Shown in pieces: positions 12,001 through 27,600 of a DNA stretch of 64,000 bases. A program made the translations under genes and the position numbers. Every line of letters starts with the position of its first letter. The stretch's first letter is position 1. The DNA comes from Glandiceps talaboti (lineage: Eukaryota > Hemichordata > Enteropneusta > Spengelidae). The notes below the pieces were generated by a model that was given only the letters and a program-made list of their open reading frames with translations, ran no database searches and was not told where the DNA came from. The stretch lies in assembly GCF_964340395.1 (NCBI RefSeq), contig NC_135552.1, forward strand, positions 25,436,181 to 25,500,180, in the 5' to 3' direction.

Positions 12001-15000
12001 ATTCAAAGGTGTTCAATCTGTTATCAGAAGTTGATTATGTGCAAAGTATTGATTTTTTAGCAGTACAATGAGACTGTTCACATTTGCCAAGACTCAGAAA
12101 AAGAATTTTGACAGAAATACAGTATTTGATATATTACAAAAACGACAGATGTATTGATCTGAAGCGAAATACTCCTCAAACTTTGACACACACATTTATC
12201 AATTCAGACGTCTACTGAAACCCAGTCAAATCAACTTTACCAATATTGTGTGTGTACATTACCTCATTGATTATTCAGTACAACTTTACCCTTGTGTAAC
12301 ATTGTGAAATTGTTGATAAGGTTCCCTAAAATAACCTTAGTCATGATATAAACAGTCTGAAGAATTCCACCATGTGCAGGGTTGCTATATATGGGTCAGG
12401 TGAAAGGTCATATACTGTGCATGTGTTTGCTTTAGAGATGCAGTGTTTGGTATTGTAGGTGTATAGTAGTCTATTGTATGTGTGTTTGACTAGTCTGTGT
12501 AGCAAGGTGTGTTTATGTGTATGTCTGGACAAGTTAACCTTTCTCACCTTGCTGGCTATAATACCAGGTTAATTCCTTGACTTTCTGCATGGCAGTCTTT
12601 CATGGATGTCATGTGACATAATACAAATATGGAGAGTAGGGCAGTGTACAAGAGATGAGTCTGTTTCCATTTTATTGGCACAGGAAAATTCAGTCAAATT
12701 TTGAAAATATATATTAGACTAACAAGACTCCTAAGAATATTCTCTATTTTCATATTATACCAAAATGATCGATATATATGGACTGTTCCTTGATTTTATA
12801 GTTGTAATTTACTTGTTTATTTTATGTAGTCAGTGATGAAGTAATTATTAATTATAGTAAGAAGTTTGTGTAAATTACTGTGTATACAGTACCCATAGTC
12901 AAGATGCTGATGGAATTTTGTTTTCAATATTGTTCTGATCTGATCTGTTCTGTTCTGTTCTGTTCTGTTCTGTGCTGTTCTGTTGTTAGAAATAGTGTTC
13001 TGTGGTCAGATAATCAAGGCACAATGGCTATATTATCAGTAGTGTTCAGAATATCAAGGTCGAGATTTTTCAGCATTGTTAGTACTATGTTACATTGACA
13101 TTCAGATTATTAAATCATGGACAATGGGCATTAAAGTAGTCTGTTTGATATATCCAGGGTCCATATCAATCTCATTAAAATCCCATGTAGTGTACACATT
13201 GCGATTTCTTGTTGGCTGTTATGTTTACTGTCATTTGTTCTCTTGTGAGCTCATTACATACATCTGACATGATACATGTACCATAGGTTTTCCCGAGCCA
13301 CACAAGAGTGCTGAGTGAATTCACTCAACCAATGAAAACGCATAATGCACCAAAACATCCGGATACATTACTCAGAGTGCTCTGTTCGAAAAGAGCACGA
13401 GCACAGAGCGCAGACAACGATGTTATCGTTATTGTTTGGTGGTTCCCTTTCTTTCACTTTTGAATGTTGAGTGTTATATTGGAAGACGGATTCTGGTTGG
13501 CTACTCGTAAGATTGAGATTGGGTTTGGGAAAATCTATGGTATTGGGTCAGATTTATGTAACTAGTGCTCACAAAAGAACAAACGACAGTAAACGTAACA
13601 GCCAAAAAGAACTTGTGACATGTACATGTACACTACATCCGATTTTAATCAGATTGGCTCCATATAAGATAATTGTTCATTTTTACAAATGGTAATGGTA
13701 GTACTGCTTGTCAAAAACTATCATTGATGAGTTGTAACTATGGAAACATAACTACGGAAACATAACTAGAGTAATTGACAGGAAAGGCCAAGTATTGAAT
13801 ATGATTTGGATTTTACATGATGCATTGAAAGTAAAATGTCACTCTTGGATCAATACAAATTGTAATCAGAAAAAGAGGAAAGTGTTTAATATCCTGTCAT
13901 TTAGCAATTTGCTCTTTCTTTGATTTGTCATTGCCATTAAGAATTAAAATCAAATATTTATATGCCATGACATTCTGTGGTTAAGAAGTCTTCTACATGT
14001 TTATACTATGTGTAATATTCTGATAAGTAGCCTGGCTGGCTGTGTTACTGGATCTTTGACTACGATAATAAGGTGACGTTTCCTGTCACTGTGAGGTAGA
14101 GAAGAGCTATTGTAGTCACAGACCCAGCAAATAGACAGGCTATCTGATGAGGAGCTATGAAGTGAAGATGAAGTCACAATTTATGCTAACAATAATCAGC
14201 TGAATAATCCAGTTACATGACTAAGTCACCACAAAGGATCAGATATGTATACTGATATTATACAAGTGTAGCTTGGTATCAATTATCTAAAGGGCTTCAC
14301 ACTGCCAAATTTAGTCCACTCCAGGGCTGCTCTAACTTTTAGTCCGACCTAAAAGTACATATCCACAGAATTTCAGAATGTTACAGGCTCAGGATTAAAA
14401 TTTAGGTGTGAAAAACTCTTATCTAAGAGCTATAGAAAAAAGTTGGCCTAGAACAAAAGAATAATCCTATGTTATCTGTATGGTGCCAGTGATAAGGTAG
14501 CACTAATGTGAGAACTAGGGATTGAAACCCTGGCCTTTAAAACTGTAAGATTGAATAATTGATAACACAGCATGTATATTATAAGGGGTTCCTGTCAACT
14601 GTTGCCATGGAGTTTGTTGTACCCATCATTAAATTCAAAATAGGAGGAAGAGATAAGCCATAACAATCACAAGAAATCTTCTGATGATGTATTGTTACTG
14701 GGGATGACTAAGAAAGGATAAAAGTTGAAGTCGGTAAATAGGGCAACCCCCTTACCTAACTTTGATATTTTACTGCAAGGTATGTGATACTATTGGCATC
14801 ATTGGCAGACAAAGAGAGATGTGGAGGATAATTAATGGCCTCATTAGACTTGAAAGGAGGTGTCATTACTTGAAATAATCAGGCAGCAAACAAGATTGAA
14901 AAGAAAGTCAACTTGTTATTGTGTTACCAATCCCAAGGCAGTACTTGTTATCTGTGAGTTTATGAGACTATTAAAAAATACACTGAGTGTGTGTTGTCCA

Positions 15001-16462
15001 GTATTCAAGTGCCAACATGTCCAGGTAGCACGTTGGTTTGTTCCCTCCAAATCTGTCTTTGAGTTCATGACCTCCTGTGGAGATTAGATTAGAAAAAATT
15101 GATTAATATTGAGTGAAGATTTAAGATTAATTTGTAGAATAAATGCAATATTTGTAAGTTTGTGTCTTCCCTGCTTCAGTATAGAAATTTTGTTATATAT
15201 ACACATACATGTACACTTGAATTGACAGTGCCACTGTCACCTAGTCACTGTTGTTACTGTCACTGGTGACTGAGTACAAGCATACTTACATGTAAGATGG
15301 AGGGTCTGTGGTACAAGTCATAAGTCATGTCATTGTCACCTGTATGTCTGACACCAGTGGTTTTGTTCAATTTGTTGCTCCTTTGCATCAGTCATTTGAA
15401 ATGTATTGTGCATACAGTTGTTGCAAAATTTGGCTATTGACCAGATTTTCATGAATGAAAGTATTGTACTTGTATAGATATTGGCAGACTGTCTATAAGC
15501 ATTCCTTCCCCCTTCTAATACTGCACCAACTCTGTAATCATAGTGTGTGAAAAGACAGTTGCCAAGTTTTGGTATTAATGTGATGTAATGGTTCACTCAG
15601 ATAATAGGCCTCAAAAAAAATAATTGTTTAGTTTGGGTTACCTAACCCCACCAAGCTTTTCACTGCCTACCCTAAACTTTTTTTTTTACGTATTCGAGAC
15701 AAAACAAATAAAATCGCAAAAATTGTGAAATCTCACGAGAAATAGTGGATGTGGAAACTTACATCAGCTTAAAAAGACAAAATAAAACTGTTCTTCCAAT
15801 CTGTAATTGCTGTACATCTGATAGGAAGAAATAAACAACACAGAAATCATTTGGAAAACGATGGAAAACCTGAACTAGACACTCATACATGAAAAAAAAT
15901 ATAATAAAATAAAAATAAAAAATCTACCTACCCCACCTATTCTAAAATTGTGCGTAACTGGAACCACACAATTTTTTTTTATTTGGCCTTACAGTATCTA
16001 TCACACATCTACAGCATAGTAGAGACCAAATGTTCTGTACTGACTCAGTGAGTATATATGGGTTCTAGGCTACATAATACATTCCAAGTTATTGCAACTG
16101 TAGCCTGTTTGTATACTTCAGAAAAGACAAATCCGTTGATTTTGTGTGTACACTGTGACAGCTTAGAGAGATATAAATTGAGTGCTAGGCAATTCAGGTG
16201 GCACACACATACCTTGTCATCTCTGCTGCCTATCAGCTGTCCTTGAAATGTGTTTGACTTCAAGCACAATCAAGTATGAACAGCAAAGTTGACTTTGCCA
16301 TTATGTATACTGTATGTAAAGATAATTGAGTGTACTTGTATAGAAAGAATTATTGTATGTTGAGATCGGCATACCCCAATCATGCCAATATCCAGAGAAT
16401 GTAGTTGGGCTTATTTAGTCTTAATATACCATGAACTTGCACAGAAGATTCCTTTGTATCTT

Positions 16463-16522
<60 letters not shown>

Positions 16523-18627
16523 CCCCTATAGGCAAATAACAACTAAGTTTACAGAATAATGTATATGTCTGAAAGTGAGTGAAAGTGTGAAAATGCCATT
16601 TCAATTGTTCCTTCGAATTTTTTGGTATCCTTTTAATACTATAATAGTTATGGGTTTAAAAAAAAAATTACCACTTAATTTTAGATCACAATCGTAGACT
16701 TCATTCAGTTTATACATGTTGATGGTGAAATTGTACAAAATTGATAAAACAATTATCCAATTCAACGTCTCTGCATATTTTATGCATATATTTATGTGCA
16801 TCTAGTACTGGGAAATTGTTGCCTAGAGTCAAGTAGCCTAGTGCTATCCTTCATTGATTCTTAAGATCTCTCTTTAGAGATGATTCAATACCATGTTGGC
16901 ATCCACACTAAGAGTCAACTTGTGTTGATGTTTTGACTTGTCTATCCACAGACACAAGCCTGTGGAGATATTGGATATATTGACATCCCCACACCATGAC
17001 TTAACTCTAGGCTGGGGAGATTGTAACCTTATGATACCTTGTTTGTTCACATTGTTGACTGAAAATAGTAAAAATTTCTTGGTGTGCAGTTTAATGTTTA
17101 TTCTTTTATACATGTACACTGTATTTCTATTGCAGGGAGTAAATAACACTGAAGGTTTGTCTACGACAAGAGAAGCAGAATACAAATCCGTAATTGAACA
17201 GTACAATTTAAAAGTAAGTTACCATATTATACACTATTGCTGTACTTTGATTGGATGATGTAAGGATTCATAGTTTTTGTGCAGCTTAATTTTAGCAATC
17301 TTTTGGCACTAACCCACTGTCAATATATGCTGACAAATCAACCAATGTGTGCTATTCTAATGGCTGTTGATAGATATATCCTAACACTATTCTGATAAAA
17401 TCTAACTGAATACATTTCATACATGTCAAAACTTGAGACAAGTGAAGTGTTTGTCTAGCAGAGTATTAAAAGTCAAGTTAATGCATTATGGAGCAAAGTA
17501 CCCCTGAAATAAACTGCTGTTGGGGTGATCTTGTTTCTCCTGGTTCAACTCAACACTCTGTGACGGTTACACAATGCTTCTGTACTCATTTACGTTCTTC
17601 AGTTATGTCTTCTACTTATTTGTGGAGTGGGTAAGCGACAATTTATCATCCCAGCTGAAGCTACGTTTTGATAGACTTGGAGTGGTTTAATCTCATTACT
17701 ACAGGCAAGCCATTAACAGCTTCACTACAGCACTCGTATCCCTGTAGCTTGGTTTACAAAAAATTAATTACTCTATATTTTTTCTGCAGAAAATTCCACT
17801 CTCTGTAATGCCTTAAAGGTGGCTTTGAGTCACGTCCACACTACTCTCTACATGACTATTTAGTTCATTTGTTCAGTTGATTGATACAGCTTTAAAAGTG
17901 AGCTGCCGAGTTTAGATATCTTGTTTTGGCATTAGTCTAGAGAAGCATTTACTAACTGCTAGGGAGGAAAAGTTACAACTTCGTCTCATTCTGGTATTGC
18001 GTAAATTGGAACTCATCTTGGCAATATTTCAGGAAGCTAATTTGATTTCATTGTGTGTCTGTTACTTACTTGCTAAAATTTGTAAAGTTGACATACAATA
18101 ATATAGTGATCTACTGTTTTACTTCTCACTGTATCATTTCTTATGAACTTTTCTTTTTAAATTTTGAAACTCAGGAATAATATATATAAACAAGTTATTG
18201 ATATGAATGTCATAAAAATCTAATTTGTAAATTTGACTGAGTAGTGATTTAAAAATGCTTGTTCAAGTCTTTGGTTCGCTGTTTTATTTTGAGGAATTTG
18301 GCACTATGCCAGAATTACTAACAGACAAACCCTTAACTTTGAACTCATTCAGCTGTGTGTCTATAGTTGGTTGTCAGAAATGTCAGTTTGTATGTATGTA
18401 AATTACATGTATCTCTCCCTGTTTAGGTAGATGCTGTTAGATGTAGTGTGTACGCTAATGTACAAATCAAATTATAGTTAATCCAGTAGGAAAAGAAAAT
18501 AAAGTCTAATACACTGTAGTGTTAGTTCCAAACAGTTTGTTTCAAATACTGAATCACAGGAATGTAAATGTGGACAACGGTCACATTCACAACAATTTTG
18601 ACTCTTTGCAAGTGAAGAACAACACTG

Positions 18628-18675
<48 letters not shown>

Positions 18676-21600
18676 ACTCTGCCAGTGAAGGAGTTGCAAA
18701 AATAGTTGCAATGAATTATATCTAAAAAAAGAAAAAAAATGTTCTGCTTGTATTTAAGGGAAATGTATTAGATCCTGTAAAATGCAGTTTCTAGTTGAAC
18801 TTGAAGCCATATTTTGACAACGCAGACAAGACAGTACATTGAACACAGTTTCATTATGTATACAGATACATAGAAACTCTCTGGTGCTTTTTGAATGAGT
18901 TGTTTCATCAACATCAAATCTACCATATTTTTCTTGTCGAACCTAAGTTTTTAAAATCATTTTCAAAAAATTTCATGAAATGAATTTTGTGCTCAATCAT
19001 CAAAAATAGTCTGATGTCTTGATGGTATTGTACATTAACACCCCCCTCATCCCCACCTATGCAATTTTCAGAAGCATTTGTTGTACATGGTCCTTGCAAG
19101 ATACTGTAATGCAGTAGTCAAACCAAATTTTTTAATATCTGCAACATCCACAAAGAATCCTGCAGCACTTTCTCAAAAAATTTAACATGCAAATGGACAT
19201 TGTATGATCTTGTCTGTCGTGTTGTAGATTAGCCGATATTAGCTGACAGTGCATTCATATTTCTACCTTAGATCCAAGAATTTCAGCAAGCCTTGTCACA
19301 AAGAGACGAGGTCATCAAGCAACTATCAGTCAATTTACAGAGTACACTACAAAGCAGAAACACACTACAGATAGAAGCTACAAGCCAAGCTCAGCAACTA
19401 ACTCAACATATACAAATATTGCAACAGCAGCTCCAACAGGTGCTTATATGATTTTTGTTATTAGTTTTATTAGTTTTAGTGTTTGTCTTAAGTTTGTGAG
19501 TAGGGTGATTCCCCAGGTATGTTTCTTGGGTTTCATTCCAAAATTAACCATGAATGCATTGAAAAGTGAGTGAATTATACCATATTTCACCCAGCACGTT
19601 ACTTTGATTTTAAACATATTTTGCAAGCTGCCATACTGAGCATGTACTGTGTGTGAAATTTTTGCAGAATTTGTGTTTTGCATGGTTATAAATAGTCACT
19701 TTGCAGTAAGTTATCAAGTATTCTTGACTTATTGTTATTATATAGTCTTATGATTTGTCTCATGTTGTGTCATCATTTCAAAGTCACTTCCTGTCAGGAC
19801 AGAGTGTTTGTCGTGTACAGACTTTGAAAGTGATTAAAGTATACCATTACTTTAAAAATGAGTTCTGTACCATTATGCCTACAATTTCAAATCCAGTGAA
19901 CAAAACTTGAAATGCAGAGACTAAAATAAAATCCACTGTATCAACAATTTATCAAGTATCTCTAATAGGTGAAAAGCATAGATAGGTAACAATTCAAATG
20001 TCAATCCATATTGTCAGGATTGTATATTCTACAATGAACGTTCAAAGTGGTAAAAAAAAAATATAGATTGGTCAATTGCATTCTACATGTCACTGATTTA
20101 ATTAACTATTTATCACAGATAAAGTAGAATATTTTAGTACCTTATTTGTACAAAATAGAATTCCCGGTCATAAACTAGCGGAATTGTGATGCTTTGTGAC
20201 TTCAGGCGTCAGAGTTTATAATATGAAGTATGTTTATATTCTTACAGGCTCAAACTGCAGTCATGAGTCAGACCACTGAGCATTCATCAAGTGCGCAGCA
20301 ACTAGCTGAGGCACAGGAGCAGGTGAGAGCACTGTCCATGGCAGTGGCAGAGAAAGACACTGCATTGTTAGAACTCAGTGAGGAGCTTTCAACAAAGTCA
20401 AAAGAGTTGATTGAAGTTAAGAAGGACAAGGAGGCAATGAAACAAAAGTCTTCCGAGGAAATTAGAGGTCTTATGGGAAGTGTGCAGGAAATGCAAAGAA
20501 AAGTGCATGAGAAATCACCTGAGAAAGGTGGTAGTGAAGCCGAGAGGACAGAACAGAAATTATCAAATCTTAGAGCTGAACTTGATGAAACTTATGGACA
20601 GCAGATCAACATGATGAAAGATCAGCTACGACAACAGCATGAGGAGGAACTTGTTGAATTGAAAAAGAAGTATGAAACTGTCCAAGGACAACTCAATGGC
20701 AACTCATCTACAGATAACCAACTCCGGGAGTTACAGAAAGAGATTGATGAACTGAAATCACAGCTCGATGACAAAGATGCCACCCTTGCCAGAAACAAAG
20801 TAGATATGGCTCTCCTCAATGAAAAATTTGTAGAGGCTGTAAATTCCTATCAGAAACAAATAGAAGAACTGAAATCAGCACCAGATCATTCATCTGATGA
20901 AGGAAAGGAGAACAAATCCAAGAAAACCATCAAACAACTACAGAAGCAGTTGATTGAAGCAAACGATGAAATAGTCCAATTGAAGGGAGCACTCGGAGAG
21001 GAAAGCGCAGCACTGCAAGAAAAGTTAAACACCACTGAAACAGACTCCACATCAGTAGAGATGGCAAAACTTAAAACTGAGTACCTAGAGGAAATTGAGA
21101 AACTAAAGCAGGAGAATGATGAAGCAGTTGGTCAGCTGTTGAATCAACTAGAAAACGCTTCTGAAAAGAATCAATCTATGAAGTTTAAACATGAGCAAGA
21201 GGTGGAGAACTTGAAGAGAAAGTACGAGGATGAGCGTCAGTCTTGCAAAGCCTCTCAGGATAGTGTGGATGTTGATGAGATCAGGCAGAAGATCCAAGAA
21301 GAACAAGAGGAGCGATATGAAAAGAAATTGGAAGATATGCAAGAACACCTGTCCTCTATTCATGAAATTGATATGAAGAGACTGAAGAGTTCTTTAGCGG
21401 TAGACTATGAAGATGATTTAAAGATTTGGAAACAACAGATGCAGGAGGACTTGGATCAGAAAGTTGAAGCTATCAAGGCAGAGAAAGATAAAGAGTTTAT
21501 AGAGGAGCTGCAGAATGTAAGGAAAGAACTTGCAGATAGGCATGAAAAAGAGATAGAAATGTATAGGATACAGTTAGAAGAAAAACCAGTCAAAACATCT

Positions 21601-24600
21601 GAGAGGGTTGTGGAAGGTGAAATGATCAAAGAAGAATTAGTCCAGGCATTGATTGAACCTGAGCTGCTGCAGCAGCGGGCTCCTCCTCTAGAGATGCAGT
21701 TACACCAAATGAGCATTGATTCTATGCCCCCTTCAACTCCTGGTGTTGATAGTGAGCTTCTTCACAAGTTGCAAGGAGAGAATCAGGATCTAAGTGAAGC
21801 CAGGGATGCTTTACTTCAGCAGATCGATGAGTCCCACCACCAGCAAGAACAGATGCAGGAGGAAATCCTAACATTAATGAATGACCGAGATAGAGTAGAG
21901 GAAGAGATGGTCTTGCTGCGTCAGAAACCAGTATCAGATGAACTTGAAGCATTGAAAACTCAGAATGAGATGCAGAAGAAGGAATTAACTGATTTGACAG
22001 AAAGATATAAACAACAAGAAGCCAGAAACACTGCCTTGAATGAAGAAGTCAGTAATCTTACTCAACAAAAGAAGAACCTAAAAGATAAGATTCAACACTT
22101 GGAGGTGCAGCTGGAAGATGCTTCAGGAGAGGAGACTAGCGAGATCCTTGAAGAAAAGCTACTGAGTCAGGCTAACTTCTTTGAACAGGAGAGACAAGAA
22201 TATGAGAAGGAAATTGAAGAAGTCAGTAACCAGCTAGAGACCATCACTGTTGCTAAAGAAGAAGTAGAGCAAGCAATGACTGCTCTTAAAGAGAAGCATG
22301 CCACAGAGATTGCAGAGCTGAAAGCCAAGCAGAAGGATGGTAGTCTTGCTGAACAACTTGACAAGGCTTTGGAAGAGAGAACACAGCTAGCATCTAGGAT
22401 GATGGAGCTTGAACAAGAGTTTGATATGCTGAAAACTAGTCTGGAAATCAAGGAAAATGAGGCAGCTACTATCAGCGATCAGCTGGAGTTTGTAAAGAGG
22501 GAGAAAGCAAAAACAGTGAAGGAACTAGAGTCCAAGCAAGAGTTTGAAGAGGAGCTAATGCTGGAAAATGAGAGGCTGATGGCTATGTTGAGTCCACAAC
22601 CCTCAGCCACTGAGTCTGTTGATGATGGTGCCAGTTCTGTTTCTGATCACAAGACAACAGATCTGCTGAATGAAATAGCTAGACTGAAGAAAGATCTGAG
22701 AGAAAGTCAGGAGATCTATACCAAAGAAAATGAATTGTTAAAACAAGCACTTGACTATGAGAAGGCCACAACAGCACAACTACTGCAGAAGGCTGAGCTG
22801 GCCCCAGAGTCCCTGAATAGTCTGGGACCTTCAGAGAGAGAAGTCATTGAGCTGAAACAGCAACTCGCCAAGAAAGATCAGCGTGAACATGAGATCCTAA
22901 CAGAGAAGAATAAACAGATCAGTGTACTACAAGATAGTAATGCATTGTTGGAAAGAGAAAGAGTGGCACTCCAGAAAGAACTCAAAGATCAGGTAAAACA
23001 GGTGCAAGAGCTGCAAGAAAGAATGCAGACATCAGACACTGTTTCTGAAGAAGTGCAGGAAGTGTTTGGACGTCAGTTGACAGTTATTCAGGCTCAGAGA
23101 GATGAACTTCTGAAACAGTTAGAAGAGGACCAAGGGATGCAGAGTAAGATCTCTGAAATTGTCGGTGAAAAAGCACTTCTTGAAGAAAGCTTAAACCAAG
23201 AAAAAGTAGTTTTGAAAAAGAAATTATCAGAGATGGAAGACCTACAGAGAGAACTGATAGAACAAAAACGTACATTTGACAAACAGATTAGTGAGCAGAG
23301 ACGAATGGAGGAAATGCTACTCCAGAGAGATCAGATGGAACAAGAGCTGGCAAAACAGAAAAACATCTTGGAAGTTGAACTGCAAGATATCGAGGAGAAG
23401 CTGCATGAGAAAGAAGATCAGCTAAGACATGAAAAGGCAGTCCTTGAGAAGGAGTTGAAAGCCAAAGATAACAAACTCGTAGTAGTAGAGGAAGCTTTCC
23501 AGAAACGTGAGGAAGAAATACAGAAAGTACAAATGAATGAGATAAATGAGGTGAAAAGCAACATTGAGAAGGACTACATGACCAAACTGCAGAAACTGAG
23601 AGCTGAAAGTGATAGAGCACATGCTGAAGCAATTGCTCGACTTAAACATGATATGAAGCAGCAGTATGGTGTACAAGAAGCACAGGCGAAGGAACGACAC
23701 ATGGCAGACATCTCCTTGCTGAAGACGAAACATCAAAGCCAGGTGCATTGGTATACTTATTAAATTTCATGCTGGAAACTGAGTTATAAAATGGCAAATT
23801 CAAAATGTACATCACATGAAAATGCTGCATGCCTTCTTACAATCAGAAAGTTGAAAGACATACTTTATGTGTCTGAAAAATTAATAACATAATGCTTAAT
23901 GTTTTTAATTGAATATAAAGCAAAAAACTGAAGTAACATTTTGAACTTGCCATTAATTCCTACATCAGTGATGATCAAATGATAAAAAAAATCAGACTAT
24001 CATCACAAAATTTCAAGAATATAACATAACCCTTCTCTTATTCAGAGAGATTGAGTAACACGAAACTTGTTCCTGAAAGTTCACTACAAAAAGAAACTAC
24101 AACGAACAAAAAAAAATGGAAAAATAAGTACAAAAAAATCCAAGATATCAAAACTTGCAAAAGAAACTTTGGCGGTCAGTTTCTTTTGCAAAGACAAGTG
24201 CCTTCAAAAAGCTCTGAATCCTGACAAAAAAATTGTAAAAATCTAAAAAATATTATATTGTAGAAAAGTAGAAATCCCCTAACTTATATTATAATATAAT
24301 CCCAATTTTCTAACCTAATCCCTAGGATGTAGGAAATAACTAAAATTATATTTGTATATATTCCATTTTACTGTACCTTATCTTCCTTAATTTAATGTAA
24401 AAATTCAAAATGTAAACAAATCAAATATGTTATTTATGATAGTTTTATCAAATCACTAGATGTGAAATTGCTGATTTGATAAGTGATTCTACTTAAGTTT
24501 TCTTTTAAAACAAATTGTGAATAACTTTAGGCTTTTTTAGATGAATTTTAAATGTTGCATATACATGTATATTGCAATTATTACATTTATTGATTTCATG

Positions 24601-27600
24601 GGTGCCTCAGACTTTGGGTATAATGATATCCCATATAAGGATGCATGCATTTGTGTATGAAGTAACCATATAAGTGCTTTTGAATATGTGGGTAAAGTGA
24701 CCCCCGTAAGTGCCTCTGAATTTGGATGTAAAGCGGTCCCAGGAGTAACTCTTATTTTGAGTATAAAGTGATCCCCTAAGTGCCTCTGATTTTGAGTATA
24801 AAGTGATCCCCTAAGTGCCTCTGATTTTGGGTATAAGGGATCCCCTAAGTGCCTCAGATTTTGGGTATAAGGGATCCCCTAAGTGCCTCTGATTTTGGGT
24901 ATAAAGTGATCCCCTAAGTGCCTCTGATTTTGGGTATAAAGTGATCCCTAAGTGCCTCTGATTTGGGGTATAAAACTATCCCCTAAGTACATTGTATGTA
25001 TGCATTTGGGTAAAAAATAATTCCCTAAAGTGCCTCTGATTTTGGGTGTAAAATGAGCCCATATATCTGTTTGGGGTTACAAATTGATCCTAGAATGCCA
25101 GACTTATACTACTTGCAATTTGTCAAATGTTTGCCTCTTGTGTGGGGTTGCAAAGTAATCTCATGGATGCTTATGGGGTGTATTGGGATTCTTTGAAGTT
25201 GCAAAAGTGATCCTGTAATTGTTTCGTGTGGGTTGCAAAATGATCCCTAATTGGTGCTTATGATTATGGGTTGCAAGGGATCCTGTATGATTGCGCCTTA
25301 CAAAATAACAAATTTGACAACTTGATGTTCATAATAACACGGCCAAGTGATCTCATATGCATTTCAAAATTTCACATCTTGCCTTCCTTCCTCTTTCTCC
25401 ATGAAGTGAACCATGAGTCCACTTAATTGTATGGAGAGTAAGAAGGTTGTAGGAATACAAATCAGTGCTTACCTCATCAGATCAATGGGCTTCCAAGCAT
25501 TCACAAAAAAATCAATCATTACATTTTAAATATTTATTGTCCAAAGTTTGCATGTACTTCTAATTATGCAATTGTAAATATGTAAAAGATGGGCTATGGT
25601 AGGGTTGAAATTGTATTTTTGCATGTGTGTTTTCATTTCTTTTGTCTTTTAATTCTACTATATTGGTCTGTCCATAGGTCAGATGGAGCCATGTGTTTAA
25701 TAGGAAATGGATTGTTTAGTGCATTTTTCATTGTCAAATTAGTTAATTAGTTTTTGGTTAACTTTAAAATATGTAGGTGTGTTATGTTTTTGGTGTAAGG
25801 GTTGTTTATGTGAAAGTTTAGGTTCATTTTGTATTTTAGTTATGAATCAGTTGTGTGATTTGTATGGACATACAGTGTGAGTTGATTTCAAGCAAATCTT
25901 GCCATGACCATCAAGGCTTTGAGTCGAGTGTATTATAATGTCAATTACAAAGACAAATAGCAGTAGTTCAACTGAGTAAAGAAACGTTAGAACGTTTGAT
26001 CAGTCTTGGTACTCCATACGCAATGACCAAAGTCGGATAACTTTACAAGTCAAATGATTACCAAGCTGATGACACAAGAAATTCTTTCCCAGTTGCTGGT
26101 TGAGGTTTCGCTTTGTTTTCCATTTCTATCCAGGTGTTTCCTCAATGTTTTGATGTGATTCCTTCAGAATGTTACCAGTATGCAGTATTTGCGTCAAAAA
26201 TATTCTTATCACCCCTTCACTGCCAATTTTGATAGTCCTCATATGTCAACATCAAGCCAGTACTGTAAAAATGATACAACATGTCACTCGAAAGTCACTA
26301 CCTCTTCATGAGCTTTGCACTTTGACCTTTGACACCACATAGCATTATGGGAAATCTAAGATGGCAGTGAAGACTGATGAGGAATTGCAAAAAGCATTAC
26401 ATGTACTGAGTGTGTGTGTGTATGTGTTTGTTGGATTTGCAGTGAAGATTTGTGTCTGGGTATGTGAGAATTAAATCTTTATATATCAGAGAAAAATATT
26501 TAAATCCAAATATCTATACCAACTTCAGGAAAGGCTGCATGTTAAAAGTAAAACAAGGTTACAGTATTTCACAATAATCACTGAAGAAGATGAAAAAACC
26601 ACACTTATGTCTAAAGGATCCAATTGAAAAAATCAGTGCAGGAATGGTTTCAGAATTTGCTGTAAGATTTTGATGACTATGTCATCTCAAGCAGATAGTT
26701 GGATAACCTATCAAACCATAGCAAAATATATGCTTATGAATATGTAATATTAGATGAGTCATAACTATTTGAAGTCTTCCACAACAATTTTACAATTGAT
26801 TTGAGAGATGGATGATTTTGTTTTGAATAAAAATAAGAATTGTCTATCAACAAACATTGTAAAGGTCTGGGTCAAAATAGGGCTGTGTTACCAAAATATT
26901 GAACAATTTTCTGATTTCATCATAGATGTATATTACATCTCACAATTCTGAAAATTTAATTTTTTCATCTATAAATTAACAATTTTTTTTGACGTCCTTT
27001 GTCTTAACTTATCCTGGTTGTATCGTAGTGGTTACAATAATTCCTCTTTCTCCGGTGAAAATTCTTAAATTATTCATAGAAAATAAACCCTGGACTCCCC
27101 TTTATGCCTAAACTCTCCTTTGATTCTATCCTAACCCCCATCTTAATTTGTCTTGGTAATTTTCTATAAATATGGTGAAACATAACTTGAACTTTCCTTT
27201 CCAAAGTATCCCTGGCCTGTATTCAGTTCAATATGCACAACATTTCAAAAATGCTAATCAGAACACTTTGATAAACAGGAAGCTTCTATTTTGACCCAGG
27301 TCTAATCCCTGATTGGTCCATGTATTCATTCATGTAATCCCATTGGATAATGTGTCCTGTCAATCAAAAATTACATCACTATGGTGAATCATTCCTGTCC
27401 AGGATCAAGCGGTATTAAAAACAAATTTATTTAAAAGAATGATTTATGGTTGTCTGATTTTTTTTTTGGCAAATTTGCTGCCGTATGATAAATAGATGTT
27501 TGTTCACTAGTCTACTGACCCAGACTTTTACATTGTATGCTAAAAACTTTGGTTTTTTAACTGCTAACAAGAAAGGCAGTAGGTAAGATGACTGTGTCAA

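Larger units (their letters stand above)
11025..17135 (+). other. Intron 3
   Basis: 6.1 kb. It holds a LINE 3' end (11130-11560), a TGTTC microsatellite, a tRNA-like repeat copy (14391-14541), a MITE (15605-15989) and an AAC microsatellite. The stretch at 13290-13460 is richer in CpG than its surroundings and unexplained. Confidence 0.6.

Noticed and set aside
18519-18725. Poly-Gln ORF
   Set aside because: Intronic (CAA)n tract with no splice support and no family match.
20622-23632. Minus-strand ORFs opposite exon 6
   Set aside because: Shadows of the coding strand. Their Ser/Leu-rich content mirrors Glu/Lys/Gln codons.
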